Assembly: GCF_900473935.1 (NCBI RefSeq)
Contig: NZ_UCNN01000007.1
Span: 62,001-126,000 of the forward strand
Source: Synechococcus sp. UW105
GTDB lineage: Bacteria > Cyanobacteriota > Cyanobacteriia > PCC-6307 > Cyanobiaceae
DNA length: 64,000 nt
Reading direction: 5' to 3'
Shown here: positions 56,700 to 63,614 of the stretch, piece by piece
How positions within the stretch are numbered: position 1 is the first letter of the stretch
Layout: every line of letters begins with the position of its first letter
Made by a program: the position numbers and the translations under genes
Notes under the pieces: model-generated
What the model was told of the DNA's origin: nothing
What the model saw: the letters and a program-made list of their open reading frames with translations, nothing else
Databases searched by the model: none

Positions 56700-56718
56700 G
56701 CCCCGCGCTTGGCGGGGC
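56700..56718 (+). terminator. GCCCCGC hairpin, copy 1
   Basis: A 7-bp perfect stem GCCCCGC/GCGGGGC with loop GCTTG, preceded by AAAAA. It is downstream of the 56357 frame and faces the Nif11-peptide gene end. About 55 further bases are similar to the sequence after the hairpin at 61996. Confidence 0.55.
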
Positions 56719-56844
56719 GTTATTGGTGTGAGGTGTTTTGTCGGGAGATTGATAGCGCCAGCGAGAGCGAGAGCGAGTCGCATGATTATCGCCTAAGAGC
56801 AAAGCTTAAAGACTAATGCGAGGTTCAAACAATATGGCTTATTG

Positions 56845-57144
56845 CTACTTTTTGCATTCCGGCGCACATGTATTGGTGGCTTGACCACAACCCGTTTTGT
56901 AGCACGTTGCACTACGAGTTGGCCTCCCCCCTGACATGCTCTCCAAATCCAAATCGCTTAGAGCTTTAATATCGGAAGAGAGGGCGCCAATTGATTCAGC
57001 CAGCTCGTCAAGAGTTAATTGCAGATTATTTTCACTGGCGATTTCAACAAGCTCTTCTAGACTAGAGGCCTTACTTATGCGATCTGACACAGAAGCATCG
57101 GCCTTGATTAACTCGAGGAACTTCCCAAGATCTTCCTTTGACAT
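56845..57144 (-). CDS. Nif11-leader RiPP precursor (prochlorosin-like)
   Basis: The 99-residue peptide starts at ATG 57144 (MSKEDLGKFLELIKADASVS). Residues 1-70 form a Nif11-type leader that ends in LESMSGG, a double-glycine cleavage site at 72/73. The 26-residue core begins RPTRSATCYKTGCGQATNTC and ends APECKK: four Cys, five Thr and one Ser, well suited to lanthionine bridges as in prochlorosins. No LanM-type synthetase or peptidase-transporter is in the window, so it would rely on enzymes elsewhere. The longer frame up to 57186 is not needed. Confidence 0.88.
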   Translation of the reverse strand: MSKEDLGKFLELIKADASVSDRISKASSLEELVEIASENNLQLTLDELAESIGALSSDIKALSDLDLESMSGGRPTRSATCYKTGCGQATNTCAPECKK

Positions 57145-57620
57145 GATTGGAATGATTTTTCTAAATTTTAACCAATGAAGTCTCACCTGTCCATCGCATA
57201 CACATAACGCAAAATGCGCAGGCTAGGCCGCACGGGGGATCATCTACAAATTCAGGACTTTATGGTCTTAGCATTAAGCCTATAACGCCCATTAACGCGA
57301 TAGCAATAAACACTCGCATAGGGAATTGCGCAAAATAGGAATCATTTTAACCTGCCTTACCTAAAAAGACTGATCCTATAAGTAATTAGCTCCAGAAACG
57401 AAGGCAATGATCAACAGATGCCGACGCAAGTCAGTTTTGTCGCTGTGCAAGATTGGTGACCTTTCGCGATTGTGCCACAGCAATGTGCCTTAGGAGGAAG
57501 TCTTCTCAGCCGCACCGATACACCAGAAATTATCAGCAACCACGAGCTGGGCCACGAATCTGCGCAGGTCGATCGAGGATCGCCATTGGGTGGGTTTAGC
57601 ACCCAACCCGGGACGGGAAA
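57145..57620 (-). other. A/T-richer gap upstream of the Nif11-peptide gene
   Basis: No gene could be supported over these 476 bp. The half next to 57144 must hold the promoter of the precursor gene. Toward 57,500 several short overlapping frames stay open, including a 44-codon minus frame ending at 57490 that contains LRRFVAQLVVADNFWCIGAA. It starts with TTG inside the stop of the next gene and may be a gene remnant. Confidence 0.4.
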
Positions 57621-58076
57621 TCAATTACAATCAGGGGAGTAAAACCCAGGTATCTTGTAATTATTTTGGACGTAAAAGCGTATTGCTTCTGACAATGCCT
57701 GCTCTTTGGTTAAGCCCTCATTGATCTGATGGCAGTAATACTCGCTAAACCACTGATCGCTGCGTGGACTGCCCATCTCTTCCCTCGGCCTGCTGCCAGG
57801 GCCACTTTCTCCATCCTGGAGGCTCTCGGCGAAGAAACTGATAAGCATAGGCACAATTCCGACAATACTTACCAACAGTGGCGGCAAGAGGTCAATCAGA
57901 ATAAATCTCGCCATCCATTTTGCCCTTCTTCTGGGAGATTGTGAAAGAACCGTGGACCAGAGAGGGTTATAAGTGGGGCGCGGAGGAGGGATAAATGCAA
58001 TTCCATTCAACAACTCTTCTGCGTGTAAATCACTATCCTTTTCTCCCCAACTTCCAGAATCGACATCTACCCTCAT
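57621..58076 (-). CDS. Hypothetical protein with one membrane helix
   Basis: The 151-residue protein starts MRVDVDSGSWGEKDSDLHAE. A hydrophobic helix lies at about residues 58-84 (FILIDLLPPLLVSIVGIVPM), after a basic stretch (SPRRRAKWMAR), which predicts an N-in topology. The C-terminal part (SEYYCHQINEGLTKEQALSE) is soluble and helical. The 58101 gene is 24 bp upstream on the same strand. Unknown function. Confidence 0.55.
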   Translation of the reverse strand: MRVDVDSGSWGEKDSDLHAEELLNGIAFIPPPRPTYNPLWSTVLSQSPRRRAKWMARFILIDLLPPLLVSIVGIVPMLISFFAESLQDGESGPGSRPREEMGSPRSDQWFSEYYCHQINEGLTKEQALSEAIRFYVQNNYKIPGFYSPDCN

Positions 58077-58100
58077 GGCCCCATCCCCCTCTCTTGGAGG

Positions 58101-58364
58101 CTAGATTTTTGCCGCATTCATTGAAGAAAGGGTAGATACTTGCTTTCCTTTAAAGTCTTGGCGACTAGATATCTCCTGCTGCGAAAGAACGTCCTTGCGA
58201 GCAGAGGCTATGCCCTCCAGGAGCCTCTCACCTTCACGAATCAGTTCTTCCTTGAGCCCAAGCTCATACCTGAATTTATGCTTTAATTCTGACTTGTAGT
58301 AATCAACTAGTTTTGACGACTCTGCCCTTATAAGCCGATAATGAGTGTCTTCCCATTCACTCAA
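58101..58364 (-). CDS. Helical hypothetical protein, start uncertain
   Basis: The 87-residue frame from TTG 58364 (LSEWEDTHYRLIRAESSKLV) is strongly helical and charged (YYKSELKHKFRYELGLKEEL). The frame stays open upstream to 58430 with protein-like sequence (FSASLEVEGRSYFWQKACDV) but no ATG or GTG. The gene may therefore use a rare start or be 5'-truncated. It precedes the single-helix membrane protein gene on the same strand. Confidence 0.5.
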   Translation of the reverse strand: MSEWEDTHYRLIRAESSKLVDYYKSELKHKFRYELGLKEELIREGERLLEGIASARKDVLSQQEISSRQDFKGKQVSTLSSMNAAKI

Positions 58365-58743
58365 TACGTCGCATGCTTTCTGCCAAAAATACGAACGACC
58401 TTCAACCTCTAGGCTGGCCGAAAAAATTGATCACCTACTAGCCCGGCGGCAACTACGCTTAGGTAAAAGCTCTTTTCACTGTTCACGTTTATGCTTCTAT
58501 TGACTATCGAGTAATTTTACAGTCCTAAAAGCTCAAAGAGGCCCCGCCACCTTGGGTGATACTGCGCCACCGCCACTGACGAAGAGATTCTACCGGCTTG
58601 CATTGATGCTCCCTAAACTGCATGGAAAGATGCAGAGCCAGAAGCAGCATAGGCACCGCGTGACTATCCACGAAAACGCGTGCTGAAGTGGCATTCATCA
58701 GATCGTCCTCTGCATCGAACGCACCAAAACCGATGCCTCATCA
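58365..58743 (-). other. Gap without identified gene
   Basis: The first about 65 bases continue the open frame of the 58101 gene. The rest shows no frame with convincing composition and no clear repeat or RNA. It separates the small island genes from the hydrolase gene. Confidence 0.4.
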
Positions 58744-59859
58744 TCAACGCAGTTCGGTGATCGATTGTTGTTGCGTCAAAGGCATCACCTTGATCTCGCC
58801 TCCTGAGAGTGGTAGATCGGCGAAACGCATTTGGCGTAGATCGGGATTCTCAAATGTTTTGATCGAGTAGGTGCCGTTCTTCTGATCAGCGACCACGGTC
58901 CATTCGGTGATCTCATAGCTGGGTTTGGAGCTCCCACCACCAAACGCTCCACCAGGAGGAAGGACGATGCTTCCAAGCGGCAAATCAAACTGGCCAAGCA
59001 GATGAAATGCCGTGCCCACTTGCTGGGCTGAGCTCAAATCGGTCGGCGCATTGTGACTGAAGATCAGTGCTCGAATGAAACGCGATGTCGACAAAAAATC
59101 ACCAGGCAAGCCCTGCAAGCCAACACCTGAACTTGCAGGCGGCAACGTCAGGCCATTGATGCGCATCACAGCAGGAGGATTGGCACTGAGGTTGGCGTAG
59201 TTACCAGCAGCAGCCAGGTGATACGGCAAGGGAGGGTTGTTGGTGTAAACCCCCGTTGGGTTATCGAGCATATTGAGTTCACCGTTGATGTATTCCACCG
59301 ACAGGCTCTGGCCTGAGCTGTCGTGCAGAGTCATGTGAATCGGCACCGGGCCGCCGAAGGCTTTGAGAACCGATCCGTTCACCAGGATGCTGGGAAGCGC
59401 CTGCTTCACCTCGGCGATCGACTCGAAGTTGCTCAACACATACGTGAGTAACTGCCAACTAGCGATGGATCGATCCTGTTGGCCATCAGGAACTTCTTGA
59501 AACTGGGCATAACCGGCGAAATACAGCAGTCCGCCAGCCAGACCGCGTTCGTTCATGCCATCAACGACGATGTCATCAACGCCAACAGCATTCAGGCCGA
59601 CCACGGCATAGCGACTGGTCCAAGCCAAACCGGTGCCTGTCTCCCCCGATGGCCCCGCTCCTACTAACGATGTGCCGCGTTGAATCAGCAACGCCTCACT
59701 GTTGAGCGGTTGCCCCCACTCCATGGTGCGGCCATACACCCTGCCGCCGTCATTACCTTGCAGGATGAAACTGGTGCAGGCACTGGCAGGGCTGATGGCA
59801 CACACCAACAGACCCATGCCGAGTAGACATGCGAGGTGACGTGTTTTGCGAGCGAGCAT
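58744..59859 (-). CDS. Secreted choloylglycine hydrolase / penicillin V acylase-like (Ntn) hydrolase
   Basis: The 371-residue protein starts MLARKTRHLACLLGMGLLVC and has a signal peptide ending ASA, directly before CTSFILQG. The Cys exposed by cleavage is the Ntn nucleophile. Other family features are GRVYGRTMEWG, ERGLAGGLLYF, VYTNNPPLPYHLA (conserved Asn) and SRFIRALIFS with the late Arg. These enzymes cleave amide bonds of bile salts, penicillin V or N-acyl-homoserine lactones; the natural substrate is unknown here. It acts outside the cytoplasm. Confidence 0.88.
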   Translation of the reverse strand: MLARKTRHLACLLGMGLLVCAISPASACTSFILQGNDGGRVYGRTMEWGQPLNSEALLIQRGTSLVGAGPSGETGTGLAWTSRYAVVGLNAVGVDDIVVDGMNERGLAGGLLYFAGYAQFQEVPDGQQDRSIASWQLLTYVLSNFESIAEVKQALPSILVNGSVLKAFGGPVPIHMTLHDSSGQSLSVEYINGELNMLDNPTGVYTNNPPLPYHLAAAGNYANLSANPPAVMRINGLTLPPASSGVGLQGLPGDFLSTSRFIRALIFSHNAPTDLSSAQQVGTAFHLLGQFDLPLGSIVLPPGGAFGGGSSKPSYEITEWTVVADQKNGTYSIKTFENPDLRQMRFADLPLSGGEIKVMPLTQQQSITELR

Positions 59860-60224
59860 GGCGCAATAGCTGAACCTCGGTTTCAAGTCTTTGCAAGACC
59901 GATCGATGGGCTCATCAGTTCACGGAATGTTTTCAACCGACACTGCCCAGGCACACAACAACGGCACATCGCTCGCATGCCGCCAAGAACGGACGGAGCT
60001 CCATCGAACCCGCTGCATCCGTTCGAAATCACCAACAAGTCCGCTTCGGGACCAGAGCGAGCAGCGGCAGCTGATCTGCGTGTTCCACGCTGTGTGCACG
60101 CAATGCCCCGCTCATGGCGGGGCTGGTGAATCTGCTCCCAAGAGATGGATCACGACACTGAACGCCCACAACAACGCGGAAGCAGGCGCAGCAGATGATG
60201 CGCTGAAAGCAGGTGATTCATGAA
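59860..60224 (+). other. Gap containing a GCCCCGC hairpin
   Basis: No gene is supported. The gap contains the upstream region of the Ntn hydrolase gene and the hairpin at 60106. Several overlapping open frames on the plus strand have no protein-like composition. Confidence 0.45.
60106..60124 (+). terminator. GCCCCGC hairpin, copy 2
   Basis: A 7-bp perfect stem GCCCCGC/GCGGGGC with loop TCATG. It could terminate the acyltransferase transcript, 101 bp past the end of that gene on the minus strand. No T-run follows in either direction. Confidence 0.45.
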
Positions 60225-61367
60225 CTAGATGATCCGAGCAACAGGTTGAATCCGCCTGAGCTGATGACTGATTCCGAACGAGATCGTGATTCCAAGAGCT
60301 GACGCAGCTAGTGCAATCAGCCAATGATTGAGTCCGATAAAACCAATGGCTTCTAGCACCACAACAAGCACCAGTGGATGGATGATGTAGGCCCCGAAGC
60401 TGTCGACTCCAGCGGTAGCCAACCACTGCCCGCAGCGATTTTCATTGCGCTGGAACCACAGCAACAGATAAGCGATCACTCCCCAACCGATGAAGGGGAA
60501 CAGGAAAGCCTCAAAAAGTGAGAGCTTGCCAAAATCGGATGACAGAGTGCCGTTGAAGGTCAGCACTAGCAAGATTGCAAGAACGCCAAGAGCCAATGCG
60601 CAGGAGAAGCGGAACCAGCGCACAACCAAATGGGTGTTAAGTCGTTCCAGCCAGCGATGAAATGATGCCTTGCACCCCAGAAAAAACAAAAAGGCATAGG
60701 TGAAAATATGCATGCCTTGGAAACCAAGGCCATCGAACTGTGAACGTCTCAAAGCAGCCCAGAGGTCGGACCGTGTCGCCATCAGGACCTCAAGGATCGC
60801 GAGGACGACGGCACTGATGAGCCAAGAGCGCAGCTGGGGTGTGGGAACAGAGGTGTCGACAAAGAATCGATCTCCTCGCAGCGCAACCCAGGCGCAATAG
60901 AGCAAATCGAACACGAACAGAACGACCAGAAACCACAGCACCCCTACACGGTTAAAAGGCATGTCATTCCACGGCAATTCAGCTAAAGGACTGGCCGGGG
61001 AGAGCCTTCCTAAGAGCAGCGAGGCGTTGTTGATCAACAGCACACCAACCAAGAAGGGAATACCAATTCGGAAGAGGCGATCTTTCAGGTAATGCGCGAT
61101 ACCTTTTTTATGTAACGAACGCGGAACGAAGTAGCCCGAGAGCAGAAACAACATATACATGAAGAATGTTTGGCAGAAAAATATGCACCAACCGACTGCA
61201 ACTTCAAATAACGGATCAGCAGATCCTCCGCTGGGAATGTGCACTCCGCTCCAGCTGAACGAACCTGCCAGTAAAACATGGACGAAAATGACTAGCGCGA
61301 TCATTAACGCCTTGATCTGATCAAAATAGAGCAGACGCTGGTTGGCGCTGGTTTGCTGGGAAGTCAT
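60225..61367 (-). CDS. Acyltransferase family 3 (OatA-like) membrane protein
   Basis: The 380-residue protein starts MTSQQTSANQRLLYFDQIKA. It has about ten transmembrane helices and the family's active His in ALMIALVIFVHVLLAG, FMLFLLSGYFVPRSL and a late FGAYIIHPLVLVVVLEAIGF. Members O-acylate sugars of peptidoglycan, O-antigen, exopolysaccharide or other small compounds. The frame is open to 61466 but the ATG at 61367 directly precedes the conserved start. No partner gene is obvious. Confidence 0.88.
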   Translation of the reverse strand: MTSQQTSANQRLLYFDQIKALMIALVIFVHVLLAGSFSWSGVHIPSGGSADPLFEVAVGWCIFFCQTFFMYMLFLLSGYFVPRSLHKKGIAHYLKDRLFRIGIPFLVGVLLINNASLLLGRLSPASPLAELPWNDMPFNRVGVLWFLVVLFVFDLLYCAWVALRGDRFFVDTSVPTPQLRSWLISAVVLAILEVLMATRSDLWAALRRSQFDGLGFQGMHIFTYAFLFFLGCKASFHRWLERLNTHLVVRWFRFSCALALGVLAILLVLTFNGTLSSDFGKLSLFEAFLFPFIGWGVIAYLLLWFQRNENRCGQWLATAGVDSFGAYIIHPLVLVVVLEAIGFIGLNHWLIALAASALGITISFGISHQLRRIQPVARII

Positions 61368-61534
61368 AGAACCAGCATCACCAAGGGCCCGAAAGCCTTG
61401 CAACCCAAAATTTGTGATTCTCCTCATTCTCTTTTGGAGAGATGCGTTAGATGCGTGTGGATTCATGGCTTAGCCGTGAGTTGTGAGCCTCTCGCTCCGT
61501 CAACACACCATCTCCCAGCCACCCCTGCTTACAC

Positions 61535-61552
61535 ATCCCCCAAATGGGGGAT
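61535..61552 (+). repeat. 18-bp near-palindrome ATCCCCC-AAAT-GGGGGAT
   Basis: It is identical as reverse complement to 54630..54647. It lies 179 bp upstream of the peptide start and 168 bp upstream of the acyltransferase start. It could be an operator or an extra-stable hairpin. Confidence 0.75.
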
Positions 61553-61657
61553 CTTTTCAGACTGGACGCATTGCCTGCGCAAGGGGTGAAAGCCCTGTGA
61601 GCAAGATCACAGCCACAGTTGAGCTCGATCAATGAGGTGGTTGTTGATCACGGCGAT

Positions 61658-61703
61658 GTTGTGTGAGTCGGAGGGACACACCTCCGCGTCTAACTCACAC
61701 AAC
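61658..61703 (+). promoter_or_regulatory. Nested 5'-UTR stem-loop before the ICGG peptide gene
   Basis: An 11-bp outer stem (GTTGTGTGAGT with ACTCACACAAC) encloses a 6-bp inner stem (CGGAGG with CCTCCG) around loop GACACA. The structure ends 10 bases before ATG 61714. GGAGGG, the best Shine-Dalgarno-like sequence, is buried inside the stem, which hints at translational control. Confidence 0.7.
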
Positions 61704-61713
61704 ACACAAAATC

Positions 61714-61977
61714 ATGGCTCAATCCACTGCACTCATCAACGAGATCACAGATCAAGAACTCGACCTAGTCACACTTACCGCGATTTGCGGTGGCGGCAAA
61801 AAAGCCGAAAAAAAGATCGGAAAATGGATCGAAAAAACCTTTGGCAACGGCGACGGAGTGCACACCTTTGGCGACTATGCCGATGAAGCCGTCAAAATCT
61901 TTAAGTTCATTGCAAAGAACACTGGCGTTCACCAAGAGCCTGGCACTGAAGATCCTGGCCCAGGTGTTTTGCACTAA
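61714..61977 (+). CDS. Double-glycine leader peptide, cationic bacteriocin-like
   Basis: The 87-residue peptide starts at ATG 61714. The leader MAQSTALINEITDQELDLVT continues to LTAICGG, with ELxxV-like spacing before the double Gly as in secreted class II microcins and CCRG-type cyanobacterial peptides. The predicted mature part begins GKKAEKKIGKWIEKTFGNGD, cationic and amphipathic, then FGDYADEAVKIFKFIAKNTG and an acidic Pro/Gly tail. No Cys is left in the mature peptide. A hairpin follows after the stop. No dedicated transporter is seen nearby. Confidence 0.82.
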   Translation: MAQSTALINEITDQELDLVTLTAICGGGKKAEKKIGKWIEKTFGNGDGVHTFGDYADEAVKIFKFIAKNTGVHQEPGTEDPGPGVLH

Positions 61978-62466
61978 AGCAATCGTGCCAGGCAAAGCCC
62001 CGCCACGAGCGGGGCTCATTGGCGTGATTTGTTGCGTTGAGCGATCGATAGAGAGACCTGAACCATCTCCGCCGACTTTGTGAGGGTCTGGTAAAGCCCT
62101 GATCAGAAACTGGAACAGTTCGGGGAATAAGCAGGTGAGAGCATCAGCAGATGGATGCTGGAGCCATCAACAACAAACTTGGCCACAGTTTCGCTATGTC
62201 TATTGGTGTTAATGCACGTGAAGACGACTGTGCCACAAACCACCCTTGCACTGACGGAATCACACTCAGTAGAGACAAGACAGCGAGGGAACCATGAGGC
62301 AGCACATGAACAGCAGCCACCAGAGACGCTTCCCATGCCCTTCTCAACATTGTGACCAAGCTCAAAATCAACGCTGAGTCAAGTCATCGAGTCGTCAACT
62401 GATTGAGGGCATCGTGAGCATGTTGGGGGGAAAACCCTTCAGCACTCATTTCAACATTTCAAACCA
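61978..62466 (+). other. Long gap between two peptide genes
   Basis: It includes the GCCCCGC hairpin at 61996 and about 400 bp without a confident gene. On the minus strand a Cys-rich frame (62103..62336, MGSVSGGCCSCAASWFPRC) and an overlapping hydrophobic frame (62144..62371) stay open. Neither has a convincing start signal. A degraded mobile element is also possible. Confidence 0.4.
61996..62016 (+). terminator. GCCCCGC hairpin, copy 3
   Basis: An 8-bp perfect stem AGCCCCGC/GCGGGGCT with loop CACGA, 18 bp after the peptide stop codon, placed as its terminator. The following bases (ATTGGCGTGATTTGTTGCGT and on to GATCGATAG) resemble those after copy 1. Confidence 0.6.
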
Positions 62467-62478
62467 ATGATCAACAAC
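62433..62478 (+). repeat. Peptide-gene 5' region, copy 1
   Basis: The 46 bases just upstream of and including the start of the ACGG peptide gene recur at 62835..62880 with about 80 percent identity, including ATTTCAACA and GAAACCAATGA or CAAACCAATGA around the ATG. Confidence 0.7.
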
Positions 62479-62697
62479 GAACTGAGCCTTCATCAACTCT
62501 CCACTGCCTGTGGAGGCAAAAAAACAAATCTTGCAGGCTTCATCAGCGAGCCTGATGTTGGAGCAAGCCGCTTTCCCAGCAAGGGAATCAAACGTGCAGC
62601 AACAGCCAAGAAAACAGCACTATTGAAGGATTCTCGCCCAAGCAACTGCTCTTCCAGACTAATTGCAACCAACGTATTCCCGATGAGTGAATGGTAA
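62467..62697 (+). CDS. Double-glycine leader peptide (ACGG type)
   Basis: The 76-residue peptide starts at ATG 62467. Its very short leader MINNELSLHQLSTACGG has the ELSxxQL...GG pattern of picocyanobacterial double-glycine peptides and ends in CGG like the neighbouring peptide at 61714. The predicted mature part begins KKTNLAGFISEPDVGASRFP and is basic, Lys/Ala/Ser-rich, with one Cys and a Trp at the end. A perfect 12-bp stem-loop follows the stop codon. No relatives recognised beyond the leader pattern. Confidence 0.72.
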   Translation: MINNELSLHQLSTACGGKKTNLAGFISEPDVGASRFPSKGIKRAATAKKTALLKDSRPSNCSSRLIATNVFPMSEW

Positions 62698-62704
62698 AAG
62701 GCTT

Positions 62705-62741
62705 GAGCATGAAACCTCGCAATAGGCTGGGTTTCATGCTC
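62705..62741 (+). terminator. 12-bp perfect stem-loop after the ACGG peptide gene
   Basis: GAGCATGAAACC (62705..62716) pairs perfectly with GGTTTCATGCTC (62730..62741) around a 13-base loop. It starts 7 bp after the stop codon. There is only TTCC after the stem, so it may be a terminator or an mRNA 3' stabiliser. Confidence 0.65.
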
Positions 62742-62834
62742 TTCCTAGCACTACGAGAAAACGTAAAACAACGCGGAGCCAGGACCTTCGAATCACCAGC
62801 CAATGAGAGGGATTGCATGCACAACGAAGGAGCA

Positions 62835-62880
62835 AGCCCTTCAATACTTATTTCAACACTTGAAACCAATGACAAACAAC
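62835..62880 (+). repeat. Peptide-gene 5' region, copy 2 with collapsed frame
   Basis: This is the second copy of the sequence before the ACGG peptide. The ATG is kept, but the frame reads M-T-N-N-N-M-N-P-I and stops. It looks like the remnant of a duplicated precursor gene. Confidence 0.6.
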
Positions 62881-62894
62881 AATATGAATCCTAT

Positions 62895-63320
62895 TTAGCC
62901 TCTTCGATGATGCGTCATCGGCACACAACTCCCCTGTGACTCCGCAATCGTCAACCAGGGCACACGGCCCACTTGATGGCTCTGAACAAGACTGCTCGTA
63001 AATGAAAAGCGCTCAGTGTCGAGAGTGATCAAAAGACTGGTCCCAGAGGGATTCAGATCTCCCCTCATCAGAGTGAACAGATGGGGAAGCACCTGTAAAA
63101 CAACCATCCCTTCACCATCATGTGACCCTGCCAGTGATCGGGTGTCGATTGTGATTTGGCGTTTGGTTGCCTCGAATCTTGGCCTGGGACTCTCAACCAA
63201 GGCCCCATGCCTAAAAGACGCCGTGAAGGCAACACGATCCGAGCACTGCAACTCGAGAACAGCTGCATTGAGAGGAGTGGCACCACCAACCAGAAAAAGC
63301 GCAGCGAACCATCTGAACAT
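62895..63320 (-). CDS. Secreted hypothetical protein
   Basis: From ATG 63320 the protein has 141 residues. MFRWFAALFLVGGATPLNAA is a good signal peptide. The mature part (VLELQCSDRVAFTASFRHGA, then GMVVLQVLPHLFTLMRGDLN) alternates hydrophobic and polar residues, as in a beta-rich periplasmic domain. It has two Cys, one near each end (LQCSDR and GSCVPM), that could pair. No family recognised. The open frame reaches 63371 without better start. Confidence 0.65.
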   Translation of the reverse strand: MFRWFAALFLVGGATPLNAAVLELQCSDRVAFTASFRHGALVESPRPRFEATKRQITIDTRSLAGSHDGEGMVVLQVLPHLFTLMRGDLNPSGTSLLITLDTERFSFTSSLVQSHQVGRVPWLTIAESQGSCVPMTHHRRG

Positions 63321-63614
63321 TCGTCTTCTCACGTTTGAGTTGCATGCGATCGACTGCAATAGCCACATCACCCTTCAAGCCAAGAACAACGATCCACCAG
63401 GCAATGAGGACTTCTGGCTGAGGAGTGAGAAGTGAAGTTACACCTATTTCTCACGTCCAGTCCATCGATGAGGCGCTGTTCAGTCGCCAAACAAGGCTAA
63501 GAAAGCCAGCAAGCTGAGATGGCAGGTGATGAGGCTGGTAGCAAGCTGGAGACAGCACAGACGCGGCACCTCCCTGTGATCGATGCAATACAACAGCAAG
63601 GCCTGAGAACGTCA
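63321..63614 (+). other. Gap without gene
   Basis: No gene is supported. A short inverted repeat GTGAGAA-N16-TTCTCAC is present at 63425..63454. The promoter for the 63615 gene presumably lies in the last 100 bases. Confidence 0.4.

Larger units (their letters stand above)
61368..61713 (+). other. Regulatory-looking gap before the ICGG peptide gene
   Basis: No gene is supported. The gap holds the near-palindrome at 61535..61552 and, next to the peptide start, the nested stem-loop at 61658..61703. Promoters for the divergent acyltransferase and peptide genes must lie here. Confidence 0.5.

Noticed and set aside
59891..60223. A 110-codon frame in the gap before the acyltransferase
   Set aside because: No protein-like composition, overlaps another open frame, and contains the GC hairpin.
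62691..62939. An 82-codon frame after the ACGG peptide gene
   Set aside because: Runs through the 12-bp stem-loop and the duplicated 5' region; most likely non-coding.
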